64,000 nt of DNA from Zea mays (GCF_902167145.1 NC_050097.1:43818095-43882094); one strand, 5' to 3'; counted from the first letter of the stretch, positions 22,320-33,202 are shown. Translations and numbers: made by a program. Notes: generated by a model not told the origin, from the sequence alone.

Positions 22320-24516
22320 TCAAGCATATTTTGGTACCCATCGCTTGATGGGTCCGTCATGATTAGTCAACAAAGATCTAGGAACCCAAGAGTCATTTGT
22401 GTTAGCATTTGGTAAACTCATTACCTTTCTAGCACAAGTTGCAATTTTGGGTTGCCTAGTTACATGAGAATTAATTGACAAGCTAGGAGTGGGATTGTTA
22501 CCAATGGGACAATCCTTGCATTGATGTCCCTTCTTTCGGCATATGTAGCAAAGGCGATCTTCAAGTCTTGAAGATTTCTTCTTTCCTTGTTTCTTTCTTG
22601 CTACTTGGTTAGTCAATATTTTCTTTTCTAACACTATGCCTTTTTGTTTCAAATGGGGACAAGACCTAAACAAGTGTCCCTTCTTGGAGCATTTAAAACA
22701 AAGTTTATCATCCTTGTTAATAATCAAGTCATTTTTATTATAGGGACATGACCTAATCGAGTGCTCCTTTTCAAAGCATTCACTACACTTCTTACTTCTC
22801 TTAGTGTGAAGTGTGACTTGATTAATTCCTTGGATGTTACCTTTTATAGAGGCGGGGTTGAGGCTTTTGGAAGAGGTATTGATTTTCTTCTTTTGTTCCC
22901 TCCTCTTGGCAATCCTCAAGTCCTTGACATTTTCTTCAAGGGATTTAGTGCATGCCACGGTTGTTCCCGTCTCAAGCTTCTTCACCATGTGATCACGGTT
23001 ATCTTGAGAAGGTTGAGCAATGCACTTCCCTTTTAGTTGTGTCAAGCTCATCTTTAGCCTCTTATTTTATTCTTTGAGATTTTGATATGTATCATCTTTT
23101 GTTCCTGCAAATTCTAGCTCAAAGGAAGATTTGCTTGTCGACGGACAACAAGCAATAGCACATGGTAATATAGTTTCAATTTGAATACATGTGCATGAGT
23201 GAGGTTGTTGTGATTTTAAGTTTTCTATCACAACCTCATGAGCAGTATTTAATATGATATGATCATCCATAAGGTTTTCATGAGAGCATAGGAGCATATC
23301 ATATTTTTCTTGAAAAGCTAGATTTTCAACTTTTAGCTTGTCTACTTGGTCCTTAAGCAAGGTATTCCTATTTACTAATTGAGCGATACAATGTAAAGCG
23401 TTATCTTGCTCAATTGAAATAGTTTCATACCTTTGGACCAAATCAACATGAGAGCACTTTAGCTCCTCATGTTCTTTAGTCAACTCGTCAAAGTGTAGCA
23501 TTTTCATGGAGAGAACATTTTCTAGCCTTTGACGAGCTTCGCTTTGCTCTCTTGCTCTTTCTAGAAGTTTTAGGGTGTGTTTGGTTTGGCTTTTGGCTTT
23601 GGCTTTTGCCCCCTAAAAGTCAAAAGCCAACCAAAGGGCTGGATCTAGGAAGCAGCTTTTTCTAAAAGCCGACTTTCTCGTAGTGCAAAACTGAAAGCAC
23701 CCCTGGACCTGCTTTTAGTGGCTTTTGGATGGAACTGTGAAAACATATACCGAAGAACTTTTAACGACTTTTAGTTGTTTCCACCAAACGATTTTTAGCT
23801 TTTTAACAGCACGCAGCCTACAGCAGCTTTTTCCACAGCTCACAGCCCACAGCAACTTTTTCCACAGCCACAGCCCAACCAAACAGACCCTTAGCATGAC
23901 CGCCTTACCTTCTTGGCTTAGGCGAGCGTAGAGTTGCATGAAGCTTCTTTCTTCCTCCTCATCCTCGTTTGTGCTTCCGCTATCATTTTCATTAGCCACA
24001 CAACACATGTGGGAATCAAAATGAGAAGACAAACCTCTTGGAGAGGTGGATTCATCGTTTGGTCTCCATCGGTCATTTTCTTCTTCCTTGCAAGGGTTAG
24101 TATCACAAAGATCAAAGGAAGTAGAAGCACAAAATGAACTATCATGTTTGGACTCATCAAATTTGTTTTTAATTCTAGTCCAAATATCATGCACATCACA
24201 AATAGGTTTATCATATTTTATTATGAAGGCATGATAATCTTCTTTGCTAAGGGATTTACTTAAGATGTCATAAGCTAGATAGTTTAAATGTATACATCTT
24301 AAATCTTCTTCGGAGGCATTTTTCCCTAGCATAGTTAGAAGGAATGATACTCTTGACTAAAATTTGTTCTAATTGAGGATCTACGGTCCTAAAAGCATTT
24401 ATCACCCTAGTAGACCATGAATTATAATTAGAACAATCGGGAAGTAATATCTCAAGAGTTACCTCCTTGTTCTCCTTGGTCTTCTTGTTCTTTTGGGATC
24501 TTCTTCGAGCCATCAC
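22320..24516 (-). pseudogene. gag of element B with three zinc knuckles (broken)
   Basis: It starts at about 24516 on the minus strand with a Lys/Arg-rich N-terminus and a copia gag block (NYNSWSTRV). There is a frameshift near 24330, after which the capsid-like part reads to about 23894. The MITE at 23573-23890 then interrupts it. It resumes as a coiled-coil segment (23507-23067) and ends in a 243-codon part with three CCHC knuckles (CSECFEKEHSIRSC, CFKCSKKGHLFRSC, CYICRKKGHQCKDC). The tail has the same WVPK...GP..+WVPK motif as the gag of Sirevirus A. Three knuckles against one in A suggest a distinct RNA-binding gag. No pol follows. Confidence 0.8.
23573..23890. mobile_element. Tourist-like MITE in gag of element B (318 bp)
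   Basis: Terminal inverted repeats GGGTGTGTTTGGTT and GGGTCTGTTTGGTT (read inward), flanked by TTA on both sides (23570-23572 and 23891-23893). A 3-bp TTA duplication with this kind of TIR fits PIF/Harbinger-derived MITEs. The interior is rich in AAAAGC/GCTTTT and CACAGC repeats and has no coding sequence. Confidence 0.85.
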
Positions 24517-24548
24517 TTCGAGTTGTTAGACTCAATATGAAGTGCCTA

Positions 24549-24560
24549 GCTCTGATACCA
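24549..24560 (-). other. Primer binding site of element B (initiator tRNA-Met)
   Basis: On the minus strand it reads TGGTATCAGAGC, two bases after the 5' LTR end at 24563, identical to the PBS of Sirevirus A. Confidence 0.95.
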
Positions 24561-24562
24561 AT

Positions 24563-26025
24563 TGAAAGTCGCCTAGAAGGGGGGTGGATAGGCGAAACCT
24601 GAAAATTAAAACTTTATCCCCCAACTAGATCCCTTGATTAGTGGTTAGAACAAGATATACAATTATCGGAGTATAAAAACTAAGTCCTTGCTTGTAAAGA
24701 GTATTGCTTTCAAATAATGTGGAATTGATAAATCAATACTACTAATAAGTCTATAAGAATAAATCACGAGGGCTTAGATAAGAAGAGCAATAACACAAGT
24801 TCTTTGTTGCAAGATGTTGCTTCACCAAATGAGAATTTAACTTAAAGCAACACCAAATAGTATTAGCAAAGAATAGTGCAAGAAAAACTTAGAAATGGAA
24901 GGATCAAACAAATCACAAGCAATAAGCACACGAGACACGGGTGATTTGTTTTACCGAGGTTCGGCCCTCGAAGGCCTAGTCCCCGTTGAGGAGTCCACTA
25001 AGGACGGGTCTTTTTCAACCCTTTCCCTCTCTCCACCGATCACTCAAGATCGGCGAGCTCTTCTTCTTCCCAAGGATCACTTAAGACCCCACAAGGACCA
25101 CCACACTCTTTGGTGTCTCTTGCTTAGCTTTTACAAGCCTCCAAAACTTTGGAGGAAGTTCAATGGGAGTCAAAACTCCACGCGCAAATGAACACAAAGA
25201 TGTAGCACACACTATCTCTCAAAGAATCTCACAAGGCACTAGTGCTAAACTCAAATGAGTAGCTCTCTCTTTCTTGCTTTCTCTTTTGTGGCACTTGTGT
25301 TGGTTGTGGTGATCTAAATCTTGTGTATATGATGGATCAATGAATATATGTGGTTGGGAAGGCTTGAGTATGTAACTAGGTGACTTGGAATGTTGCTTGG
25401 GCTCCCACACTTTGAAGTGGCCGGTTGGGGTGGTATTTATAGCCACCAACCAAAATATAGCCGTTGGTGAAGTCTGCTGGCGAAGGGCGCACCGGACAGT
25501 CCGGTGCACCACCGGACAGTGTCTGGTGTGCCGCCACGTCATCCTCCCGTTAGGGCTTGGAACCGGTCGGCCGTTGGAGGCTTTGTCTTCATGTGGCACC
25601 GGACAGTCCGGTGCCCCTCTGACTTCTGCTCTGATATTCTGAATTGCACTGTTCACTTTGCAGAGTCAACCGTTGCGCGCAGATAGCCGTTGCTCCGCTG
25701 GTGCACCAGACACTGTCCGGTGGCACACCGGATAGTCCGGTGAATTATAGCGGAGCTGCGCTTGGGAAACCCGAAGGTGAAGAGTTCGAGCTGATTCACC
25801 CTAGTGCACCGGACACTGTCCGGTGCGCCAGACTAGGGCAGCCTTCGGTTTCCTTTTTGCTCCTTTGTTTTGAGACCTAACTTGTTCTTTTGATTGGTTT
25901 GTGTTAAACCTTTGGCACCTGTAGAATGTATAATCTTGAACAAACTAGTTAGTCCAATTATTTGTGTTGGGCAATTCAACCACCAAAATCAATTAGGAAA
26001 AAGGTGTAAGCCTAATTCCCTTTCA
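24563..26025 (-). repeat. 5' LTR of element B (1463 bp)
   Basis: Matches 17222-18705. The minus-strand TATA box TATAAATACC lies at 25441-25432. CACCGGAC palindromes lie around 25488-25530, 25596-25615, 25700-25745 and 25805-25828. Some palindromes present in the other LTR are absent here and vice versa. The target duplication CCAAT follows at 26026. Confidence 0.93.
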
Positions 26026-26030
26026 CCAAT

Positions 26031-27389
26031 TCCCCAGGTCGCGGACCGTCCGCGTCGAGACGCCGGACCGTCCGGGGTTACCAGAAATGTTCTCTTAATT
26101 GAATCGACTGATAATGAAGCCGATGCAAGTGATTGGAGGACACATATACTTAATTATTTACGAAATCCCAATATCAGGACAGATAAGAACATTCGGCGTA
26201 CATCTTTCAAGTATGTCTTGATGAGTGATGAACTCTACCGCCGAACAGTCAACGACGTCCTGCTTAAGTGTTTGGGCCCAGATGATGCTATATTGGCCAT
26301 GGCCGAAGTACATGAAGGAATTTGTGGTACCCACCAATCGGCTCCAAAGATGAAATGGCTCTTGCGAAGGTCGGGTTTTTATTGGCCTAACATGATAGCT
26401 GATTGTTTCAAGTACTACAAAGGTTGCCAAGTGTGTCAAAAATTTGGCGACCTACAGTTGGTCCCTGCAACCGAATTACATCCTATCATCAAGCCTTGGC
26501 CGTTCAGAGGATGGGGATTAGACTTTATTGGAGAAATTCATCCTTCGTCATCAAAGGGGCATCGGTTCGTGTTAGTTGCCACTGACTTTTTCACCAAATG
26601 GACTGAAGCCATTGCTCTAAAGAACATGACACACAAGGAGGTAATTGAGTTCATAACTGAGCATATTATTCATAGATTCGGCATTCCCCAGACCTTGACT
26701 ACAGATCAAGGGACTTCTTTTATGTCAAAGGAGGTACGTGAATTTGCTGAATTATACAGAATTAAGCTGCTTAATTCATCTCCATATTATGCTCAGGCCA
26801 ATGGACATGCCGAGTCTAGTAATAGGACATTGATTAATTTGATAAAAAGAAGATATCTGATAATCCTAAACATTGGCATAAGATTTTGTCTGAAGCTTTA
26901 TGGGCTCATATAATATCTAAACATAGTGCTACTAAAGTATCTCCTTTTGAGCTTGTCTATGGGCAGGAAGCAGTGTTGCATGTGGAAATAAGTTTGAATG
27001 CTGTCAGGTTCGCCAGACAAAATGATTTAACTGCTACTGATTATTATAATTCAATGATGGATAATATTGATGAGGTGACCGACAAGAGGGTGATAGCTTT
27101 GGGAGCAATAGAAAAGGACAAGATCATGGTAGCCAGGGCCTACAACAAGAAGGTCAAAGCAAAATCATTTCAAGTAGGGGACCTGGTGTGGAAGACCATT
27201 CTGCCTCTAAGGAATAAAGACCGGAAGTTCGGGAAATGGTCGCCAAGCTGGGAGGGTCCTTATAAAGTAAAACTGGTGATGTCTGGTAACGCCTATTTGC
27301 TACAAACATTACAAGGCAAGGATTTGCCCAAGGCTTTGAATGGGCGTTTCCTCAAACAATACCATCCTAGTATGTGGCAAGATGCCTAA
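26031..27389 (+). pseudogene. Integrase of element C, after the element B insertion
   Basis: After a linker with two palindromes (26042 and 26064) the sequence has the HHCC zinc-binding region (H...H, CQVCQKF, about 26310-26445). The integrase core follows with catalytic D in GLDFIG, D in TTDQG and E in GHAES (about 26520-26815). A one-base frameshift near 26850-26880 moves the C-terminal part into the frame ending at 27389. That part has the GPY/F-type module (GDLVWK, WEGPYKV). There is no chromodomain, which fits the Tat group and not chromoviruses. Its upstream partner domains lie left of element B. Confidence 0.85.
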
Positions 27390-27461
27390 GAGAACCGATG
27401 TAATCACATCGAGTTAGTTGCTTTTGGTTTGCTTAGGTCCACCAAAAGGCAGGGGGGCATA

Positions 27462-28168
27462 TGTTGAGCACCGTTTTGAGCTGGCGGACGGTCCGGCCCT
27501 GAGGCCGGACGGTCCGCGGTCCGGACGGTCCGCGCCTGTGGGCCAGACGATCCGCGCGTGCGCAGAGTAGATTAGGGTTCCGAGTTTTGTGCTACGGTTG
27601 TTAGCTAGATTCACGGAATTAGCTCGGAATTCAGTTGTGTAAAGGGTCCAGCCCCCCTCCTCTATAAATAGAGAGGCATACGGCCGATTTGTAATAATCA
27701 ATCGAATCAATACAACTTCTATTTCACATTTATTTCCAGTACAATTAGGAGTAGTTCTAGTCTAGTTCTAGTTTAGCCACTCGATCCCCAAATTCTCCGC
27801 TTCTCTTCGACTCTACGTCGATTAGAGGAGTCTAGGTCGGCCGGCCTGAGCCTAGACAACTCCTAGGATCTCTCCTCCCCGACGGGGTCCCTCCCAGGAG
27901 CGAGATCCAGGCGCCGCCGGCGATCTTTCGCCGCCCCTGCGTACGCGCGGACCATCCGGCCGTCAGGCAGGAGCCCTAGCCTTGCACCAGGTCGCGGACC
28001 GTCCGGCCCCTGCGCGCGGACCGTTCGCCCCTGTGCAGAGAGCACCGCCGCGCCTCGCACCAGGCCACGGACCGTCCGGCCCCTGCGCGCGGACCGTCCG
28101 GCCCCTGCGCGCGGACCGTCCGGCCCCTGTGCGCGGACCGTCCGCCCCTGTGCAAAAAGGCGTCAACA
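27462..28168 (+). repeat. 3' LTR of element C (707 bp)
   Basis: It runs from TGTTGAGC to GTCAACA after the purine tract AGGGGGGCA. TATA box at 27663-27671. It has three CGGACGGTCCG copies near the left end (27485, 27506, 27522) and a tandem series of a 22-bp unit containing CGGACCGTCCG around 28066-28145. The 5' copy at 1299-1891 has fewer units and a different 3' junction. Confidence 0.92.
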
Positions 28169-29049
28169 CATCGTTGTACCGTGACCACCGCTCTAAACCT
28201 CTCTAGCCTTTGCCACGTTAGACAAGGTGCTAAAAGTATGAAACTAGAACCTACAACATTATATACCGATTCTATTGATGTTGACTGGCTTCATGAACTT
28301 CTTACTATAAAATGTGATAGCCAAAGTAAATAGTTATAAGAATAACATAAAGTCCAAAAGGCCGATGACGAGTTGATTAAAACATGTAAGAAATTTAAAA
28401 AAAATGTGGAGTGATAACATTGGATTATGTCCATACATCTAAAATTCTAGTAGATCAACTGAGTCTGTCATGTAATGTAATAGGTAATGCATCGAGTGAG
28501 ATGGGATTGAGACTCGCATCAAGTCTATAACAGTGGAGAAGTAATCCTATGTGAAGATCCCGTTAAGTATCATGGTGAAAGAAGCTAGCGGTAGTATAAG
28601 AGAAAAGACTCTTACTAGGTCCATCCCAGATGCATGTCTTTCCTATTCTATAATACAACTTTTACCTTAATAAGTTCCAAAGTGGCTTGCTGAAGCAAAG
28701 ATATTGTCCTATAGCTAGGGCATCTTTTGAGGAAAACACCTGTATGAGTTCGTCTGCTAGCCGTAGTCTATGAGATTTGTTTGATCTCTGGATACTCGTG
28801 AAAGACCATTGAGTTTAAATTGTATGCTCTAAAAGATCTTTGGTGAAACTTATTTCATGCAAAGTTGCCAATTCAAGGCATAGTTCATTGTGAAGAAGTG
28901 TAACATCTATTCTAGGTGGTTGTTCAACTTAACAGTCTCCATCAAAATACAAGTGAGAGGTGAGAACATTTCTTTTGTAGCTTAGTATTTGGTGAGAGGA
29001 CCGTTATATTTAATATGGCATAGTCTATATTTTATTTAATTAACAAATA
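28169..29049 (+). repeat. Decayed repeat related to the interior of element D
   Basis: No coding sequence. The segment from about 28690 to 28930 aligns by eye with 80-390: ATTGTCCT, CACCT.TATGAGTT, GTCTATGAGATTT, CAATTCAAGGCATAGT and TTCAACTTAACAGTCTC occur in the same order. The similarity ends near 28945 and no LTR like 453-1298 follows. It appears to be an older, diverged relative of D into which element C inserted. Confidence 0.55.
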
Positions 29050-30126
29050 AATTTTAGGCTCACGTTAAATGCATCAGGGCTCTTCGGGGTGTTAGGGTCT
29101 TCCAGATCCCTTTGGGGCAACGGGGCCATCTGGGACTGTTGGGGATCTCTGACACGCTCTTAGTGCCCTCCGAGGTGGTTGGAGCTATCTGAATGTTGGG
29201 ACTACCTGTGGGCATTAGAGTTGTCATGGTCTTCAGGGCAGTCGAGCGTGTCGTGTCCATTACCATGTTTGTGACTGGTGTGCAAGTGAGTTTGTTTGCT
29301 AGTTGAGTCAGTTAATGGAGGAGGAAACATATGAATTGATGGAGGTGTAATGTTCCTATCCTTCGTCCCAATTCTCGGATGAGTTGCAAGAGCGAGTTTC
29401 TCCGTCCCAATTCTCTACGTGCATGAGAGATATGGGAGAGCAGACCTTAGGAACCATCGTTCGAATCAGAGACATCTACTAGGGTATGCGGATGATTAGA
29501 TTTTTGGGGATAGTTTTGTGATTGCTCGACAATCGAGGAATGACACTACAACCATTTACATGTACCCACTGTGGTCCATGACTTTGAGCAACACACATTG
29601 TCAACTTATGTAAATGGAGCTACAAGTATCTTTAGTATGGTTTCCTCCATTGAATACATCATAATATCTGAACCTTTGAAATTTAATATAATTTTTACTA
29701 TAATAAGTATATGGATATATATGTGTCGGCTACTATTGAGAGTAACAGTGGTATACACAGGTACATAAATATATGGTCGGGTTTTTCTATGAAAATTTTA
29801 ACTTAAAGTAAATATAGGAATGCCTAATTAAATTCCTAGATCTATCGTTCATTTGTGGACCTATGCATGGGAGTTAGATACGTACATGTCGAGGCCACTG
29901 AACGATCCGATGATAACAGGTTGACGGGTCTCTTCTACGGTGGATACAACCCCAAGCTTGATTATTCGACAACGTTCCCATCTGATCGATATTTTGGCAT
30001 TATTTGCTATGCCTTATCTGTCGCATTTTGGAAATGGTTTTAGTAAACTATTTGGTTTACTTTTTAAACTAGAAAACCTTTTGGGCTTGTAGGTATGGTT
30101 GTGACCACAAGGTATACCGAGGACAA
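29050..30126. other. Unassigned intergenic sequence
   Basis: I see no gene, RNA or mobile-element ends that I can support. The open frames are short and without recognisable motifs. A short repeat CGTCCCAATTCTC occurs twice near 29366 and 29402. Confidence 0.5.
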
Positions 30127-30247
30127 TTAGAGCATCGTCAAAAGACTCTTTACTTTTTTCTCTTTATTTGACTTTCTATTTATCTTGTTATAAAGATTAC
30201 ACTCTGAGAGAAATGGAAAGTAGGTTGTCAGAATACGCAGTGGCGGT

Positions 30248-30957
30248 ATGTCTCTCTCCCCCAACCCCTCCCCCAGCCCAGCTGCCCGCCCCTTCCCAGC
30301 TGCCTACACCAGCCCCCATCCCCTAGATCCAGCAGCAGAAAATGCCCAGCAGGCGGAGCTCCGTTCCCTGGTTGTGGGTTCTTCGTCCGGAAGGCTTCAT
30401 CACAAGGGAAGTGTCTCTGTCTCTCCAGATGCGATTGTGGTGGGATCTGCTGAGTCAGTTTAGGACTTGCGATTCGGTGGTGTTCGTCCTGCTCAGTCTC
30501 TCTGCGTCAGTCCGGCAGAGTTTGCGGATTTGGCTTCAGGTGAAGGGTGCAGTAAAGTTGTTCGTTCAGAGTTGGTCTTCAAGGCAGATCTTACGGAGCA
30601 GATTTCGCAGAAGAGGATCCCTGCATCTGAGAAGTTCAAATGGGGTTTGGATGAGCATGCCTTCAATGCTTCGGGGGTCTTGAATACTGGTGGTGATTTG
30701 TCACATCGGCGTGGGGTGACCGGCGGAGCAGTGCCGAGGGACAAATCTCGTCGCCCTATCCGTAGGTCGTGCATCTGGAAGGGGATGACAGGTGCTTCGT
30801 CGATTATTGATGAAGGCTGGTCTGTGGTGAAGCCAAAATTCTGGTGGCGGAAGAGCTATGATTCTCATGGAGAGTTTCCTCTCAAACAACATAGTGAGAT
30901 GAAGGGCACCAGTTTTTTTTAATAGGAAATTAAGGGGCAAATGCTTCAACTGCCTGG
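30248..30957 (+). pseudogene. LINE F ORF1, 5' part up to the first zinc knuckle
   Basis: The ATG at 30248 opens a Pro/Ser-rich N-terminus. An in-frame TAG at 30461 is followed by open sequence in the same frame to 30922. A run of eight T at 30913-30920 causes a one-base shift; the zinc knuckle then begins in the other frame at about 30942 (C-F-N-C). Element E inserted exactly inside this knuckle at 30957. ORF1 proteins of plant LINEs bind the element RNA; this one is broken. Confidence 0.75.
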
Positions 30958-31586
30958 TGTCGGTGTTTTGAGTCCGACCGCACACCCGGGGTTGCCCCTC
31001 AAGGTGTTTTTAGGAGTAGGATGGTGTTGCCGACTGTAGCTAAATGGTCTGTGCTGGACGCACGAGGAACAATGGACAGCGGTTTACAGGCTCGGGCCGC
31101 TTTGAAATGCGTAACACCCTACGTTCTGGCGAGAGTGTTTTACTTGGTGGGTTACAAGAGAGTTCTCTGACCCTGAGAGCGCAGAGAATTGGGTGGGTGG
31201 CTAGTAGTGAGTTCGATTGTTCTGAAGGGGTGCCCCATAGGCCTTATATATTCGACCGTGGGGCAATACATGCAGATATGATAACAATGTGCACCTAAGA
31301 AATAGTGAACTAATTGAGTCTATCTTCCTATAATTCCGCCGACTCATCCTCGCTTGGTTCCGCTGTACGGGGTCCCAGCGCGGGAAGGTCGGGTCTCTGT
31401 TGTGATTACTCGCTCGAAGTCGTTGGGCCGTTTGGATTCGCGCTGGTCCGGCCTTGTGTCAATCCGCTTCACTGGTCATTCCTCCTCAGGCCCACGAAGG
31501 AATGACCTTACGATTTATTGGGCCCTTGGGCCTTTCGTGAGGTCTTTTATCCTTCCAGTGGACCCGGGGGATATCTGTCTCCCACA
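30958..31586 (-). repeat. 3' LTR of element E (629 bp)
   Basis: On the plus strand it reads TGTCGGTG to CTCCCACA, so on its own strand TGTGGGAG to CACCGACA. The adjacent AGCCCCCGATCTTT (31587-31600) is the complement of a purine-rich PPT on the element's sense strand. Confidence 0.92.
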
Positions 31587-32060
31587 AGCCCCCGATCTTT
31601 GGGTTGATTTTGAAATAATCGGCCCAAAGATCCTAGGTCCAGCTTGCGGTCTTTGTTTGTGACAGGAAATGCTTTCTGGGTAACCTGGTAAAAACGATTC
31701 CTTACTGACTCTTTGTACTTTTATCACTTGAAAATTGATGTTCTGTCTCAGACTCGCGCTTCGGAGGTCAGCATTTCGTACTGTAGGACTTTGAACTTCA
31801 TTGGGTGTAGCCCCCGAGCTTCGAGTGGATTTTTGAAAATAATCCACTCGAAGGTCTTCACTTCGAGTATTATCAGAAATCATCTTTATTTTCCACTTGT
31901 ACTTTGTTGGAGGTCTGCCTTGTTTTGATCTTGTCCTATGCTTTAGAGGTCAGCGTTGTCTTGATTTGAGATGACGATTCATTGGGTGCGCCGAAGGCGC
32001 ACCCAATGGGTGTAGCCCCCGAGCTTCGAGTGGATTTTTGAAAATAATCCACTCGAAGGT
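31587..32060. repeat. Three related hairpin-forming repeats in element E
   Basis: Units starting GCCCCCGA lie at about 31588, 31809 and 32014. The latter two share AGCCCCCGAGCTTCGAGTGG and each forms a stem CGAGTGGATT / AATCCACTCG around a short loop. The first is a diverged version. Between them, at 31980-32008, lies a perfect 13-bp inverted repeat CATTGGGTGCGCC / GGCGCACCCAATG with a 3-base loop. There is no coding role that I can see. Confidence 0.7.
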
Positions 32061-32680
32061 CTTCATTTCGTGCCCTTTTGCTGAGAATCATCCTCTCTTT
32101 TTGTCGAATTCCTTAGAGGTCGGAATTATGTCCTTGATATTATGCTTTAGAGGTCAGCGTGTATTTTGTCTTTGAGGCCGAGTTCATGATCTGCCCATAT
32201 CTTGCTAGGTGGTGCAATTTATTTGATCTGCAACTGATTGGACGTTCGATAGACGTCCCCTGGCTAGTCTTCATGTCGCTTCTGTCGATCAGACTTGTAC
32301 TTCACCGGCTATGTTTGGTTTTCCTTTAATCCTTGCTGATATTTCCCTTTTGTCTTGAGGTATTCATTGCACGCACTGCTCGGATGTGACAGTTTTGAAA
32401 AAATATACTGATAATTCCTGGGCGTCCCCCCCCAATGGGTGTAGGCAAGGGACGGCTTGGTACACTGAGTATTTAGCAAACTGCTTCTGAGTAGTAACTT
32501 GATGTGACCGCGGGTGTAATCATATCGCCCGCGCAGTTGACCGGAGATCCAATGGGTGTTGTGTTGCGTGAAACAGCGTCAGCCGCCTGACGTGTCTTCA
32601 GACGGTTTGAATTGCATATTGAATTTTTGCGACTGTTCAGTGGCCGTGGTAGGAGGTGAACGGTTGCCTTCTTCTTCTTC

Positions 32681-32689
32681 TATAAATAG
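32681..32689 (+). promoter_or_regulatory. TATA box for the acidic antisense gene of element E
   Basis: TATAAATAG lies 79 bp upstream of the ATG at 32768 on the plus strand, antisense to element E. The spacing fits a plant core promoter with a short leader. Confidence 0.6.
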
Positions 32690-32767
32690 TGTTCTTTCTT
32701 CCCCGGTATTTTCACATCTCTTACTGCTTTCTGCTGTTTGTTCTCTTCTTCTTCCTTCCTCTCCACT

Positions 32768-33202
32768 ATGGGCAAGAGCAAGAAAGGTAGCGGTTCTTCA
32801 CACCATTCTGGCGACAAACGCAAGCGCGAGCCGACTCCTCCCTCGGAGGATTTCGGCGACTCGGAGCACTCGGAGGAGGAGTTCTCCTCCGGGTCCGAGG
32901 GATCTCTGGCTCCCGTCTCTCCCCCGGCGTCGTCTGATGATTCAGACGACTCCCATGGGATTGCCGCGGAGGTCTGGACCTACATCCGGGCCGTCGAGCG
33001 CGCCGGGCTCGAGGGCTCGGATGAGTCGGAGTACTCCTCGGACGAGTAGGACTCCTCGGACTCGTCCGAGGAGGGCAGCGGCGGCGATGGTGGTGATGAC
33101 GGCGATGACGGAGGCGACGACCATGGCGGCGACGACGGCGGCAGGGGTGGTGACGGCGGCAGCAAGGACAGCAGCAAGGGCAGCAACAAGGCCAGTGGCT
33201 AG
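32768..33202 (+). pseudogene. Small acidic Ser/Asp-rich protein gene antisense in element E
   Basis: From the ATG at 32768 the frame codes a basic N-terminus (KSKKGS...KRKRE), then an acidic Ser/Glu/Asp region with one ordered-looking patch (AAEVWTYIRAVERAGLEG). After an in-frame TAG at 33047 the frame continues as a Gly/Asp-rich low-complexity tail to TAG at 33200. The full product would be 144 residues, of which 93 precede the first stop. It has a TATA box upstream and an A/T- and GTAGTA-rich 3' part with AATGAAA-type signals (33240-33370). Function unknown. It is carried by element E and transcribed opposite to gag-pol. Confidence 0.5.

Larger units (their letters stand above)
17222..26025 (-). 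mobile_element. Element B: Opie-like, gag-only Sirevirus-type element (minus strand)
   Basis: A complete LTR element in reverse orientation with a perfect target duplication CCAAT (17217-17221 and 26026-26030). In its own sense it reads 5' LTR 24563-26025, PBS 24549-24560, gag 24516-22320, about 3.6 kb of non-coding DNA, PPT 18723-18706 and 3' LTR 18705-17222. No protease, integrase, RT or RNase H motif was found on either strand. LTR starts (TGAAAGGGAA), palindromes, initiator-Met PBS and multiple AGGGGGAG tracts match Sireviruses. It should depend on pol supplied by another element. A MITE (23573-23890) interrupts gag. Confidence 0.88.
1299..28168 (+). mobile_element. Element C: degenerate Ty3/gypsy (Tat-like) retrotransposon, with nested insertions
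   Basis: The element reads LTR, PBS, gag, protease, RT, RNase H, integrase, PPT, LTR on the + strand; the RT-RH-IN order marks it as gypsy. The RNase H with its NNQAEYEAL-type motif resembles the Tat/Athila group. It is interrupted by Sirevirus A (5602-14479) and element B (17222-26025), and its 5' LTR is cut by element D. Its own length without the insertions is roughly 9 kb. Many in-frame stops and at least three frameshifts make it non-autonomous. The LTRs, the region around gag and the linker before integrase carry many CGGACNGTCCG palindromes. Target duplication cannot be tested because the left end is outside the window. Confidence 0.85.

Noticed and set aside
29855..30043. Possible host exon (62-codon frame)
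   Set aside because: No splice-site-supported extension, no recognisable domain, and it sits in repeat-rich DNA.
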